DNA of 64,000 bases. Origin: Serpula lacrymans var. lacrymans S7.9 (Eukaryota; Basidiomycota; Agaricomycetes; Boletales; Serpulaceae). Location of the stretch: NCBI RefSeq assembly GCF_000218685.1, contig NW_006763296.1, positions 2,066,907 to 2,130,906 on the forward strand, written 5' to 3'. The notes under the pieces were generated by a model. That model worked only from the letters and a program-made list of their open reading frames with translations, did not search any database and had not been told where the DNA came from. Position numbers and translations under genes: made by a program. This document shows positions 22,347-33,182 of the stretch, in pieces (the stretch's first letter is position 1; the number at the start of each line of letters is the position of its first letter).

Positions 22347-25299
22347 TTAGCTGTGAGTCTCCATCCATTCCGCTATACGGTCAATCAGTTCTGCCTTCTT
22401 TCCTGAAACCGACTGGCTCTTGTTCTTGAGGAAATCCTATAAAGCTGATGAATAAAATGGTACGCAAAAAGATGGTATAACCACTATCTGACCTTCAGCT
22501 GATCCACCCGCAGCTATAAATATGACATCAGGAGCAGTTCAGGCTAAATATAATATGAAAACCACCTTGGCAAGAGTTCCTTGTTCATATTTACTACGTA
22601 ATTCAGCTTCATCGACGCTAACATCCTGCAAGATAACAGCAGTTTAGGTTGGCCAAAGATGAAACGTAGCTATAACTCACTGCTTTCCGCTTTGACCCAG
22701 CTGTTACAATGACCATATTGGCAGAGTCATCTTTCACAAGCTCCCGCTTCCACTCCTTCATGAGACTTCCTGCCCGCTGCGAAATTGGTGAGAATAATAT
22801 ATGTGGAAATTCATAATCTCGCAAACCTTGTGTATCATATCCAGCTTCGGTTTTGTCAGGTCGTCGAACGCTTCAGCGTCAAACTCCTCACGAAATGCAG
22901 CAGCTTGGAGCTGAGCATTATGGTAAGCAAGTGCTTCAGTCGGTAAAACGATAAGCTATGTGAGCAGAGGAAATATGTAAGTGATTTACCTGGATTGGGA
23001 TATGAGTCGGGAGGGTATGCTCCATTTTTCACGCAAAGTTTGTCGATCCATGTTCTCGCTGCATCCTTTATCTTGTCGGACGCTACCCATTGATCTCAGC
23101 ATCAAGTTGACTCATAGAAGAATATACGCGTACCTCGATATCCTTCTTCTAGGGGAGCCGCTCTAATGTCGTCGGCAAATGGCAAAGGAATGACGTGAAA
23201 TCCAGGAGGCTCGTTCCATCCACCTTCCTCGATTTTTTCGGCCTTTAATCAAGTAAAATATTTGATTTATCATCAAACGACAGCAAAGTGCCTTACCTGA
23301 GGAAGCATTGCGCAAAAGGTGGGGGATGCATTTCGTCTCGTTAAAGCTATGCATAACCCAATCTTACCCTTAGCCAGCATGGTTTTCAAAAGAGCACTAA
23401 AGGTGCGCTTGCTTCCTGAAAATTTCTGCAGAAATGTAGTGACAATAGGTGTAAAATCAGTATCGACCAAAGAAGAAGATTGGGAAGATTATCTGACAAG
23501 TTCGTCTGGATAAATAAAGTAAGAATGTTTGACATTATCCTCAAAAGCCAGTTCTTGTTTATCTTTGAAGCCGAGTAGCTTGATGACTAGGTATTCCGCT
23601 AATGTGTCTCGCATCAGGACCCATCTGGTGGACTTGACTTACCTGGATCAAGATTAAGAGTTCTGAAGGATCTCACCTCATCCGCGTCGAAAAAGGGCTG
23701 CGAATTGTGCGATGTTAGTTTTACTACTCGACACTTCAAATTGAAGCTTTTGATAACATACTCGTTTTCCGGCGGGAACAATTCGTGTGCCAAAACCATT
23801 GTCTTCTACATCACTGGTCTCGTCAGTGACGGGCACACCCAAAGACATGCCAAAGACGATTTTCGATTTGTCAATTTCTGCTTGTTGATCCTGAATAATG
23901 ATATCTTGAGTCAAGGTACTGTCCGTTGGCGAAGAATATATACCTCATCGAGATACACTGTTCGACTGCAAGCAACTTCCATCCTATCACCCAAGTCTAC
24001 AAAATACCTGTATGCCCCTTTCTTCTGTTCTGTCACTAGCCCGTATCTATCTGGAGGTGAATATCTTCTCGTTAATGAAGGCAGTATTTTTATGCTGACC
24101 CCTTTATCCCAATGACCAGGCCTTTTGCCATCTCGAACGGTATGCTGAACAATGCTCGCTTAGGTACTTCGTGAAATCGCATTTGAGAAAGGAGGTCATC
24201 AATACGAGTTATGGAGATAGACTCCGGAAGGACTCCAGATTCGTCTGAATCTTCGTCGTTTACGTTATCTGACAATAACACAGACTAGGAATATCTTGAG
24301 AACTAGGAACATAGGGGATAACAAAACGAAAATACAAACGGAATAAAACTTATTAGCATCAAAGGGCTTGTCCGGAGTTGATATAAAAAATGGCTCGACC
24401 TGGACGCCTGATTGGGTAAGATCCTAAAGTATCGTGAAGAGAGGTCATTTGTGAAGAACGAAATGTAATACACACGAGAAGAGTTGTTCTAGAAGATGTG
24501 AGAAGCTGCGCGCTAGAAGGATTAGGGTTGTCTTCATCAGTAATCAGAAAGACACGCTTCGAAGCTGTTTTTGGAGCACTATATACAGGATAACAAGGTT
24601 AGAACTTAAATCAGAATAGAACGTCAGCTATCGCATTACCCATCGCGCAGAAACCAGTTACAGCTAGTAAACACATCACCCATTGGGATCTTTTTCCCGG
24701 TAAGAGGTGGGAAGGTCTGTTTGAGAACGTCTGGATCATCCCTTGCAGCTATGTAATTTATATGAGATAACGATAACGCTAGATAGGTATCCTGAAATAC
24801 CATCCAGTAATTGTATCAGCTCCTGAATTTTTGGAGCGCTGATCTGCGTAATGGGCTGAAACGCGAATGTATTCTTCTTAATTTCGGATGTATGATCCTT
24901 TGTGTCGCTTTGCCGTGTCTGGTATGTTCCCTGAGTATAATATCCAGCAATGAATTAGCGTAATATGTCTCACTGTATTAAATAGTAATATTCCAATTGA
25001 ATCATTTGGTCCTACGATCACCTTTTTCTTCTGGATTTGTACCGCAGCTTCGAGAGCTGTCAATAGGTGGCATGTCTTCACGTTTTCATAAACAGGGTCA
25101 TCTCGAAGCTCTTGCATAGATTCCGAGCAATCTATGCAGAGCAATATCACGTCCCTCTTTCCTTCGAAAAACTGGAACGACACGTAGAAAGTGTTTGGCA
25201 TCACTGATTATGCAACAAATATTAGGTACATACCGAGGCATCTTGAAGTTCTTCGTCTTCTTCTTCGGTTAGTACGTTCCAGCTATCAAAATGGCTCAT
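22347..25299 (-). CDS. KU70: Ku70 DNA end-binding protein (non-homologous end joining)
   Basis: Ku70 pairs with Ku80 to ring DNA ends for non-homologous end joining and telomere upkeep. The protein starts MSHFDSWNVLTEEEDEELQD at 25299. Its vWA-like domain reads QFFEGKRDVILLCIDCSESM, KKVIVGPNDSIGILLFNT, PMGDVFTSCNWFL and KRVFLITDEDNP. The beta-barrel region includes MRFHEVPKRALFSIPFEM, VIGIKGYGLVTEQKKGAYRYF and TYRTLDPG-like sequence. Later blocks are SGSKRTFSALLKTMLAKGKIGL, PPGFHVIPLPFADDIR and YPPDSYPNPALAYHNAQLQA. A C-terminal SAP DNA-binding motif (LRVDQLKDFLKNKSQSVSGKKAELIDRI) precedes stop TAA at 22347-22349. The gene has many short introns and looks complete. It diverges from the PTPA gene across 313 bp. 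Confidence 0.93.
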
Positions 25300-25612
25300 A
25301 ATAGGCGATTATGACAGGAGGAGTATGTAGGTTACAATAGTGCAATAATTGTGCCCAACAGGAGAAGGAGAGAAAGCCGTCGTGTCACTGACCGCGCCTG
25401 TGCAATTAATAGAGGAGTTTGAAACGCGTCGTACACACGCGCCACACGTGACTCATATCATCACACCTCCTGTGTTAGACCACTTCAAACGCAGTAAGAA
25501 AAACGCATTATAGTCAAGGCATCACAGTAAATCTATATTAGTCACTATCTATCTTGTGCGATTGCACTCATATTAAATCACAGACTCCCTTTCACATTCT
25601 GTGGATTTCATA
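25300..25612. promoter_or_regulatory. Shared divergent promoter of Ku70 and PTPA
   Basis: Both start codons face away from this 313-bp stretch. It contains CACGTGACTCA at 25445-25455, which overlaps an E-box (CACGTG) and an AP-1/Gcn4-type site (TGACTCA). Control by bHLH or bZIP factors is inference. Confidence 0.5.
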
Positions 25613-26888
25613 ATGGGTCCTCAAGAACTTCTACCCCTGCGTCATGTCACGATATCAGAGATAACGGAATATGCCGCTCTGCCTGTCCAAAAAATCCATT
25701 CAGACCATGATGTTGACTACTGGAAGACAACAAAAGGTTATCGAGATTATGCCCTGTTTTTGCGTCGACTGAATGAAGCGGTTGTTGGGCATATGCTTCT
25801 ATGGACACCCTCTGCGTCCAGTCAGGTGCGACGATAATCAATCTAGCTAATCAATTCGCGTTTATCTTGATAAATATAGCCAGTGAAACGAATGTTTGAG
25901 TTGTTGGATACCTTGGACGGGTGGATCGAGGAAATACCTCCATTACCTACTCCACAGAGATTTGGCAACCTTGCTTTCCGAACTTGGGGAGCACGTTTAG
26001 AAGAGGTTCGTGCTTCAAATTATGGGTCAATGGTCATTAGTCATTATCGTCTAGCGCGCAGAAGATCTTTTGTCCTCGTTGTTGGAGCCGGAATTATACA
26101 TTGCCATCCCTCACATAAAACCATACTTTCTAACTTCGTTCGGTTCTTTTCTCCGGATGGATTATGGTACCGGTCATGAAACATCATTCGCTATATTTCT
26201 CTTGTGTTTGACTCTTATCCGATTTCTTGAACCAATTGCTGAAGAGGAGCGTGCAATCGTCCTTGGGGTTTTTACCCGCTACATACGACTCTGCTGGAGG
26301 CTTCAAGACACTTATAAACTCGAACCTGCTGGAAGCCATGGCGTATGGGGTCTCGACGACTTCAGCTTTCTGGGATATATATTTGGAAGCGGTCAGCTTC
26401 GAGGTTAGTTATTAACTACCTTTATTATCCCACGGATAACAATTCTGAACAGACAGGCAAGACATCCCAGTATCGTCCATTCTACACCCTCCTCTGCCAC
26501 CTGAAAATCTGTATTACATGTCAATAATGCGGATTCACGAAGTGAAGCACGGCCCTTTCCACGAGCATTCCTCACAGCTGTATTCTATCGCGGCCGGTGT
26601 ACCCAACTGGGGAAAGGTAAATTCTGGTTTGTTCAAGATGTATGAAGTGAGTAGTCTTCCATTCGGCCGCATTGGACTCGCTATTTAGACTAAAAATTTC
26701 AGGCTGAAGTTTTAGGAAAGAGAGTGGTAGTACAACATATTCCCCTTGGTGGATTGGTGGACTGGGCCGCCATAGATCCTTCCCAGGCTTCCCAGCAGCA
26801 GCCACCTGTTGGTGGAACGGCCCCGCGTAACAACGTGAACACGGGCACCCGAGCTCCTTGGGCATCGACGTCTTTCCCACCCCGTTGA
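25613..26888 (+). CDS. RRD2: PP2A phosphatase activator PTPA (Rrd1/Rrd2 type)
   Basis: PTPA activates protein phosphatase 2A and has peptidyl-prolyl isomerase activity. The exons read MGPQELLPLRHVTISEITEY, IHSDHDVDYWKTTKGYRDYALFLRRLN, VKRMFELLDTLDGWIEEIPP, RFGNLAFRTWGARLEEV, then LLEPELYIAIPHIKPYFLTSFGSFLRMDYGTGHETSF. After that come FTRYIRLCWRLQDTYKLEPAGSHGVWGLDDFSFLGYIFGSGQLR, GPFHEHSSQLYSIAAGVPNWGKVNSGLFKMYEAEVLGKRVVVQHIPLGGLV, and a Pro/Ser tail with stop TGA at 26886-26888. RMDYGTGHE and GSHGVWGLDD are the family's signature motifs. The start is the ATG at 25613; an in-frame GTG four codons earlier is not a eukaryotic start. Whether it is Rrd1 or Rrd2 is not certain. Confidence 0.93.
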
Positions 26889-28818
26889 TTCACTATCACC
26901 AAGAACGCAACAAACTGTCGGCAGAACATAAATATGGTTTGAATATATGAAATTCACGCCAATTTTATGTCGTCCCAATATTCCAGAAACCAGTTAAATC
27001 GAATCAGACGTTGCCTAAAAAGGCGTCAACTTCTTCGGTTATCTCGCTCAATCCCCTCCGGGACTGAGAATAAAGATTTAAACTAAATTTTTGTATCTGG
27101 TTCATTTCATGCGGCAACCTGGAATTACTTTGAGACGTTATGGCACAGGCTACTTCCGGTCACGCGAGGGCAGTTAAGGATCAATCAACGCCTGTCTGAG
27201 ACCCATAACGTTATCGCTCTCCAGCCGTTGGTTACCTAACTTTCGCGCAGAATTCTCGGTCCTAAGGGACACCGCAATCTTTTACAGTAAAAGAGGGGCG
27301 CTGATTGCATGGCGGGAGCGTACATATCTCGTAGCGGACAGGTGACTAAGGGTCAACGCGCATATGAGTTCATTGCGCCCCTCGACCCGACGTTAAGTCA
27401 TGCCATGACGACACTTGATAACCATGCCGTCGACCGTCGACCGCGGTATTGCGGACTGTCTTTCCCCACTGGCAGATGATGGATGTCGTTAATCTGCCTC
27501 ATTCAATGGCAATATAATCATCATGCAAAAAATCCGGCCCGGCCATACAATTTAGGAGTTAAAATGGATAGAAACGATTGACATCGTAGGATACCGCAAC
27601 TGCAACTGATCAATGTTTTTTTTTTCCTAATTTATTCAGAAAGGTGCGACGGAATCGCTGAGCTGTCACTCGAGGAGTTGCGATGGTGAAGTAAACCTGC
27701 CGTAAGGATTAGTTCTTCTATTAAGAACTGTCGATATGCAGTTCCCTGCGAATTAGGGCTCGAACATTATCATCTTTGGATAATCCCTCCACCGGGAGGG
27801 AAATTGTATAGCACCCGGAAACTTTAACCTGGTCATAAACGAATGCTGAAAAAAGGTGATTTCGAATTCTGACGACGAGTTCTGACAGTATCGAAACACA
27901 GTAGCAAGCAGACAAGAAGTAGGTTCCCGGATTGGCAGAATCTGACCTAAATGCTTCCGCTCCGTAAGGCACTAAACCAACATAACGGTGCCTTGTACGA
28001 GCGAGTAATGGCTCACTACGTTACCATGTGAAAAGGCCCAAAGTGTGAAAGATCGCGCAGGCCCATCAAACGCACCTCACATACCTCTTATACGAAATCG
28101 TGATGTGTGCGAATCGGTTTCAATAGCACAGGACAACAATTAGAATGACCAAGACATACCAAAATTGTGGCAATATTAGTATTCTTAAGAATCTAAGAAG
28201 ACTTGTCAAGGAATCGTAGAAAAATAGTTCTTTATACCCTTTCTGGAGCGCATAATCAGTTTATCAGGGTGAGACTGAAATAACAAGGTTATGTGCATGT
28301 ATGTGTTGGAAGGATTATGATTACGGATACAGACCTCGGAGGACAACATTCTCCGACCGAGACCCCCAGGATTGTACACTTTAGGTGTTCATCTTCCCGA
28401 GAAGGATGGACCTTGAGTCATATCGAGGAGTTTACTTGATTAGCGAAGACAGATGTTTGTTACTGATAATGTGATCTCATCAAGGACGCAGTAGTCAATG
28501 GGGAATAACGGAAAGCATGCGAAGGACGTATCAACCATTTGGCATTTGATATTTGCGCCTAACTTGCTGCGATCGCGGTCGACATCTCTAAGCTGATATT
28601 GCAGTAGTAACTTCAAGGCTTTGCTGAAGATGCAACTTATTAACACGTGGGTGAATGTGTTTCGTGCAGTAAGCACGACTATTTGAAAAAGGAACACGTT
28701 AACTCCATTCATCAAGTGATCCGATATGTTCATAAAAAAACTGAAACTGCTGCACCATAGCCACGGTAGATTGAGCGACGGAGAAAATGTCAACCACAGA
28801 CCAGATCATCATGTCATG
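26889..28818. other. Intergenic stretch of 1.9 kb
   Basis: Apart from two minus-strand frames (27721-27972 and 28440-28793) without recognisable features, I see nothing here. It includes the 3' sides of the flanking convergent genes. Confidence 0.4.
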
Positions 28819-29985
28819 TTACTGCAACGTCAAACTCTTTGTCTGGTACCTCGAAGCTGTCGAACCTTTAATTGGATCCATAGTAACTCCATTCGATAGA
28901 TCATTTGACAGCGATGGCGGCCCGAGGAAGTTAGGCTGTTCATGCATTCCAAATCATTACCTGATGTAACTTTGTTGTATTGATAAGTTGCTGTTACATT
29001 GACAGTAGGGGAACCTGAGTTGGCACATTACGAACCTCGATTTGACGCGGTCTAACCAGATGCGGTGGATTATGTTCGAAAGGAACGAACACCACTCACC
29101 GTGTCAAACCGTGTCCTTGTGGGGGTTTTGATCTCGTACGGCATGGCACCGAAGGAAAATCCCAGAAGGAAAACACCCACACCACAGAAAGCTATGGTGA
29201 CACCTAGCGAGGAGAAGCAAAGGTCCGGTACCGTAGTGTCATCCTTAGCCCACGCGATACACAGATTGTGTAGCACGCAAGTCAATCTCCCGACAGGCGC
29301 TTCGCGTGTCACCTTCGGAAGGTCCGTGGTCTCGCAGACGAACAGAATTACAACATTGAGTAAACTTAGCCACAAAAAAGGTTGAAGCGCTGATATTTGT
29401 GTAGATATGGCGTCGACAGCACCCGGACAGCCTTCGAGCAGAAGAATTATGGATATATGACTGATCGCAGGGAGGAAGGAGCCCGTTGGACCTATATGGC
29501 GTGAGGCCTGTGTATTTGAGTTTCATTTGGATCATCGGTAATGAAAAAAAGTCGATTGGCACTGGCAGCAAAGAGCTACCTGTTTGCCTACTTCGCCGCC
29601 AAATGAATCCCGCCTTTGTTGTTCGCATCAGGTTTTGTGCCCTCCCGCTCATGAGCGGAAATGTGTCCGGACCTTGCACCTGATGGAACGTGTATGGCGA
29701 GCTCTGCAATCGACTGAAAAATGCAAACCTGATATGAACTTGGACATACCTGGTAAGAGGGTTCAGCCACAGTTGCCATAAAAGGGAACGAATAATGTTT
29801 ACCCGGGAAACTCCGAAATTGTGCTCCATCGATAGGACAAATTTTGCGAGTGGTTGGTCCAGTGAACGTTTCCACAATTTCAAGCACACAGCCCGCAAAA
29901 AAAGCACAGATCGTTCCTGCAACTACTCGCAAATATCTCTCTGTAGTCGTCCATTTGTGCGACGCCAGAGACCCCCAGTGCCATC
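28819..29985 (-). CDS. Putative membrane protein of unknown family, intron-rich
   Basis: I do not recognise this gene, but joined minus-strand segments look coded. They are TTTERYLRVVAGTICAFFAG followed by CVLEIVETFTG (a membrane-span-like stretch near 29850-29960), CPIDGAQFRSFPG ending at a gtaaac donor, and SGHISAHEREGTKPDANNKGG. Next come LLNVVILFVCETTDLPK, LTCVLHNLCIAWAKDD, FSSLGVTIAFCGVGVFLLGF with SFGAMPYEIKTPTRTRFDT ending at a gtgagt donor, and NFLGPPSLSNDLSNGV leading to stop TAA at 28819-28821. At least three hydrophobic stretches and paired Cys residues suggest a multi-span membrane protein. The longest unspliced frame in the region (29245-29922) mixes frames and is not the product. 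The start codon is unresolved, so the right edge is approximate. Confidence 0.4.
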
Positions 29986-30502
29986 ATTACTGATCAGGAA
30001 AGAAACACAGATCTTCGTCTGTTGACCCTCGAGTAAGACTTTCATTTCATCTTTCTTACAACGGTACTGAGGCCCTCTTCCCGACCCAGGTGGTCATCCG
30101 TGCGCGGTGCGTGAAGCGCTTCAGCTTTTGCTTATTACTCAGTGTAGCTCATCGTTTCCCCCTACAGGTGAACCTCCCTGACAGGACCCTCTCTCTCCTG
30201 CCGTTCCCAACTCCTCTTTCCTCTCTTATTCTTTTTATACAACTTCATTTATTCTCTCTCAAAGTCCTCTCCTCGCCGTACAGGGAGCGAGGAATCCTAC
30301 ACCGACTGAAGTAAATCTTTCTGTTACCGTCCTACCCCGCCCGGCTCTCCAACGACCGCGGCGGTTCAGGTTCGGTAATTTGGGTTTCATATCGAATTCA
30401 GCAACAACAACGTTTTTCTCTTCCCTCAATTGACACCCAGCCATTGTTTATTCTATAGACAAGATAGATCCGTTAGATCCTGCTACTCGTCCCTTAACTC
30501 CA
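29986..30502. promoter_or_regulatory. Upstream region of ornithine decarboxylase
   Basis: About 500 bases between two divergent genes. The right half is pyrimidine-rich (runs such as CTCTCTCTCC and CTTTCCTCTC), as in fungal promoters and long leaders. Short upstream ATGs at about 30090 could act as uORFs if transcribed, but this cannot be decided from sequence. Confidence 0.35.
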
Positions 30503-32127
30503 ATGTCTCAGGTCGAAATCTTACCCGCCTCGTGCCCCATCGATATATCTAACACATTTACATTTTCGGACCCTTTCTCTTATCATGAAGGCGCCTCTTG
30601 GTCCTCCAACTTTCTAGCTCACGAATTGCTATCCTCGTCGCCATTGATTCACACTACCCCCGAGTCGTCTTCTGCGGAGAATCAGGACAATGATGAAACC
30701 ATCTTCTCTTCTCTGCCTCCCCTATTCCGAGGACATCCAGAAATACACCTCAGGAACGGGATTATGAAGGCTTCCCGCCAGGCGGCCGCAAATGAGACCG
30801 ACGCCGAAAGTGCTTTCTTTGTGGCGGATCTCAGCCAGGTGTACAGGCAACATGAAAGGTGGCGCCAACATTTACCAGGAATTGAACCACACTATGGTAC
30901 GAGCGGTTTGTATCTATTCACAGGATAATTACCGACTGTTATGCAGCTATCAAGTGCAACCCCGATCCATATGTTTTGAGGCTTCTCGCTGCTTTAGGCG
31001 CAGGATTCGACTGTGCTTCGAACGGTGAAATATCCCAAGTCCTCGACATCGGCGGTATTGATCCTTCCAGGATCATTTTCGCCAACCCTTGCAAGGCAAC
31101 CTCCTTTGTCAGGAGTGCTGCAAAGGCAGGAGTAGACAAAATGACATTCGACAACGTCGACGAGCTCTACAAAATCGCGCGCGTCCATCCCAAGGCGGAA
31201 CTGATCGTGCGTATTCTTGCAGACGACTCTAAAAGTTTTCTTCGACTGGGGACCAAATTTGGCGCGTCACTTGACGTCGTTCCTGGCCTTTTGGCCAAGG
31301 CAAAGGAGTTAAATCTCAACGTGATAGGAGTGAGCTTTCACGTGGGAAGCAGCTGCTACGATCCCTCTACTTACGAGGACGCCATCAAGCGTTCTCGGGA
31401 GGCATTCGACATGGGCAAGAGGGCTGGATATAAGTTCAGCTTGCTTGATGTCGGTGGAGGATTCGAAGACGCCCAATTTGAGACAGCAGCTATTGTGTTG
31501 ACAGAAGCCATTGATCGGTACTTCCCTGATCGAGGCGACATCAGGGTGATTGCGGAACCTGGACGGTTTTACGTATCGAAAGCGTTCAGCCTCGCCGCGA
31601 ATATCATTGCCCGGCGGGCTCCGATGGCCGAATTTCAACCGGAGTGCTCGAACCTAGATTTAGAATGTGATCAACCCAGCGTCATGTGTACGTCTCTTTT
31701 TGTCATTTTTATGTTTAGGTACCCGGGCTCACTTGATTCCTTATTTGACTTGGCAGACTACATCAATGATGGTGTGTATGGCGCGTTCAACTGCATTATG
31801 TTCGACCATCAAACTGTGCACCCTTACGTTCTTTCTTTGAACGGATCTTTCCACATTGCTGCTGCGGAGGCATTGGCACTGAGCAGCGTCTGGGGGCCGA
31901 CGTGCGATTCTCTTGATTGCGTGTGCAAAAGGGTCGAGCTGCCCAGTGGACTGGAAGTGGGGGACTGGTTGGGGTTCGACAACATGGGGGCATACACTAT
32001 GTGCGCGTCGAGCCAGTTCAATGGGTTTGAGCGGAGCAAGGTGATATACACGACGGGAGGGGCGGGGGGTGCGGAGGTGAAGAAGGTTCTTGGCGAGTTT
32101 GGAGGACAGGGACACGGACAGGGATAG
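30503..32127 (+). CDS. ODC: Ornithine decarboxylase
   Basis: This PLP enzyme turns ornithine into putrescine, the first step of polyamine synthesis, in the cytosol as a dimer. Three exons (30503-30896, 30947-31687, 31757-32127) join to 501 residues. The PLP lysine lies in HYAIKCNPDP, created across the first intron. Other family motifs are GFDCASNGEI, IIFANPCK, GVSFHVGSSC, DVGGGF, IAEPGRFYV, DGVYGAFNC and WGPTCDSLD with the catalytic Cys. GDWLGFDNMGAYT follows, then a Gly-rich end and stop at 32125-32127. The N-terminal 85 or so residues are Ser-rich and lineage-specific. Antizyme control is known for the family, but no antizyme gene is seen here. Complete and confident. Confidence 0.96.
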
Positions 32128-33182
32128 TGGTCTGACAGTAGATACGGGTAGATGAGTATTCCGTGTATATATACATTGACACATGGAAGTGGATGGAGAG
32201 TGCCGAAATGGGAGTGTTATGAGAGGATGACGAGAATGGAAAAAATGGCCAGTTGGAGACATGTGTGTTGTGGATGCGGAAGTACCTTTGTAGCGCGGGG
32301 AAGGGGCGGGCCGGGGAAGCCACGCGTGTCGGTACCGAGTTGACGCGAGGGTGTAGATCGTTGAACAGTCTGCGAACGCTTATATCTTCCGATGGTTAGA
32401 TGTTCTCAGGACGGGTCGACTCGTGACGTTTAATTGTTTTAGCAGTCGAGGTTTGGTGATCCTTCAACGTCAGTCTGATCGACAACTTCTGAGGTGCCTA
32501 TGAGCTAAGGAATCGAAGCAGCACCCGCTTGGAGACATATTGGGTGCCCCTTGCAGCGCGCGGGACGAAAAATTCTTCGTCGTGGGTATGGCCGGGTTGA
32601 CGACAGTTGCGGTGAAGCGGGCTGGGACTGTCGAGCGCACGGAGGTGTGGGTGGACCCATGCATCGAGCTCTAGGGTGATAGGACAGCGTTGGAGGCCAT
32701 GTGAAAGCGTCGAGAATGCCAGGGGGACTGCAAATGAGCCCCGCGAAGAATCGAGAGATCTCTGTCCCGATCTGGGAGCGATCTCGAATCTTGCCGGGGC
32801 CGAGGCCATGCTCTTCGGCGAGGGCTGACACCACGGACGCGCTTCCTGTTTTGGAACGTAACGACCGGTTTACGCGTGGAACAGTCCGGATATGGGTGGT
32901 GAATGCTATGCGGAGGATTATAAAATATGTCGGATATCCTGTTTACCATCTTCCTCGTCGACGTGGCCGAGTATACAATCTGATATATCATTTCACATTC
33001 CTATATTTGCATCTCCGCAGACACGGAGTCTCCATCTCTCTACTACTCCCAAATATATTTTGTATTTTGTTCGCCGAGGTGGGCCACCTTTCCTCCGGGT
33101 TCCTTATAAGTCCTATTCCTCCTCCCTGATACTTGCTCCCTCTTGCCCAGTCTTTATCATCCTCCTCCCATCTTCTCCCACA
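32128..33182. other. Intergenic stretch, 1.05 kb
   Basis: Three overlapping minus-strand frames at about 32470-32990 are rich in Pro, Arg and Ser and GC-rich in the same way as the neighbouring coding DNA. None matches a family I know, so a degraded or short gene is possible but unsupported. The right end (33100-33180) is a pyrimidine-rich leader of the next gene. Confidence 0.35.

Noticed and set aside
29245..29922. 225-codon open frame on the minus strand
   Set aside because: It runs through likely splice sites and mixes reading frames. The hydrophobic, conserved-looking pieces lie in the other two frames.
32498..32834. Three overlapping minus-strand frames of about 100 codons
   Set aside because: Low-complexity Pro/Ser/Arg composition in all three frames and no recognisable motif; not enough to call a gene.
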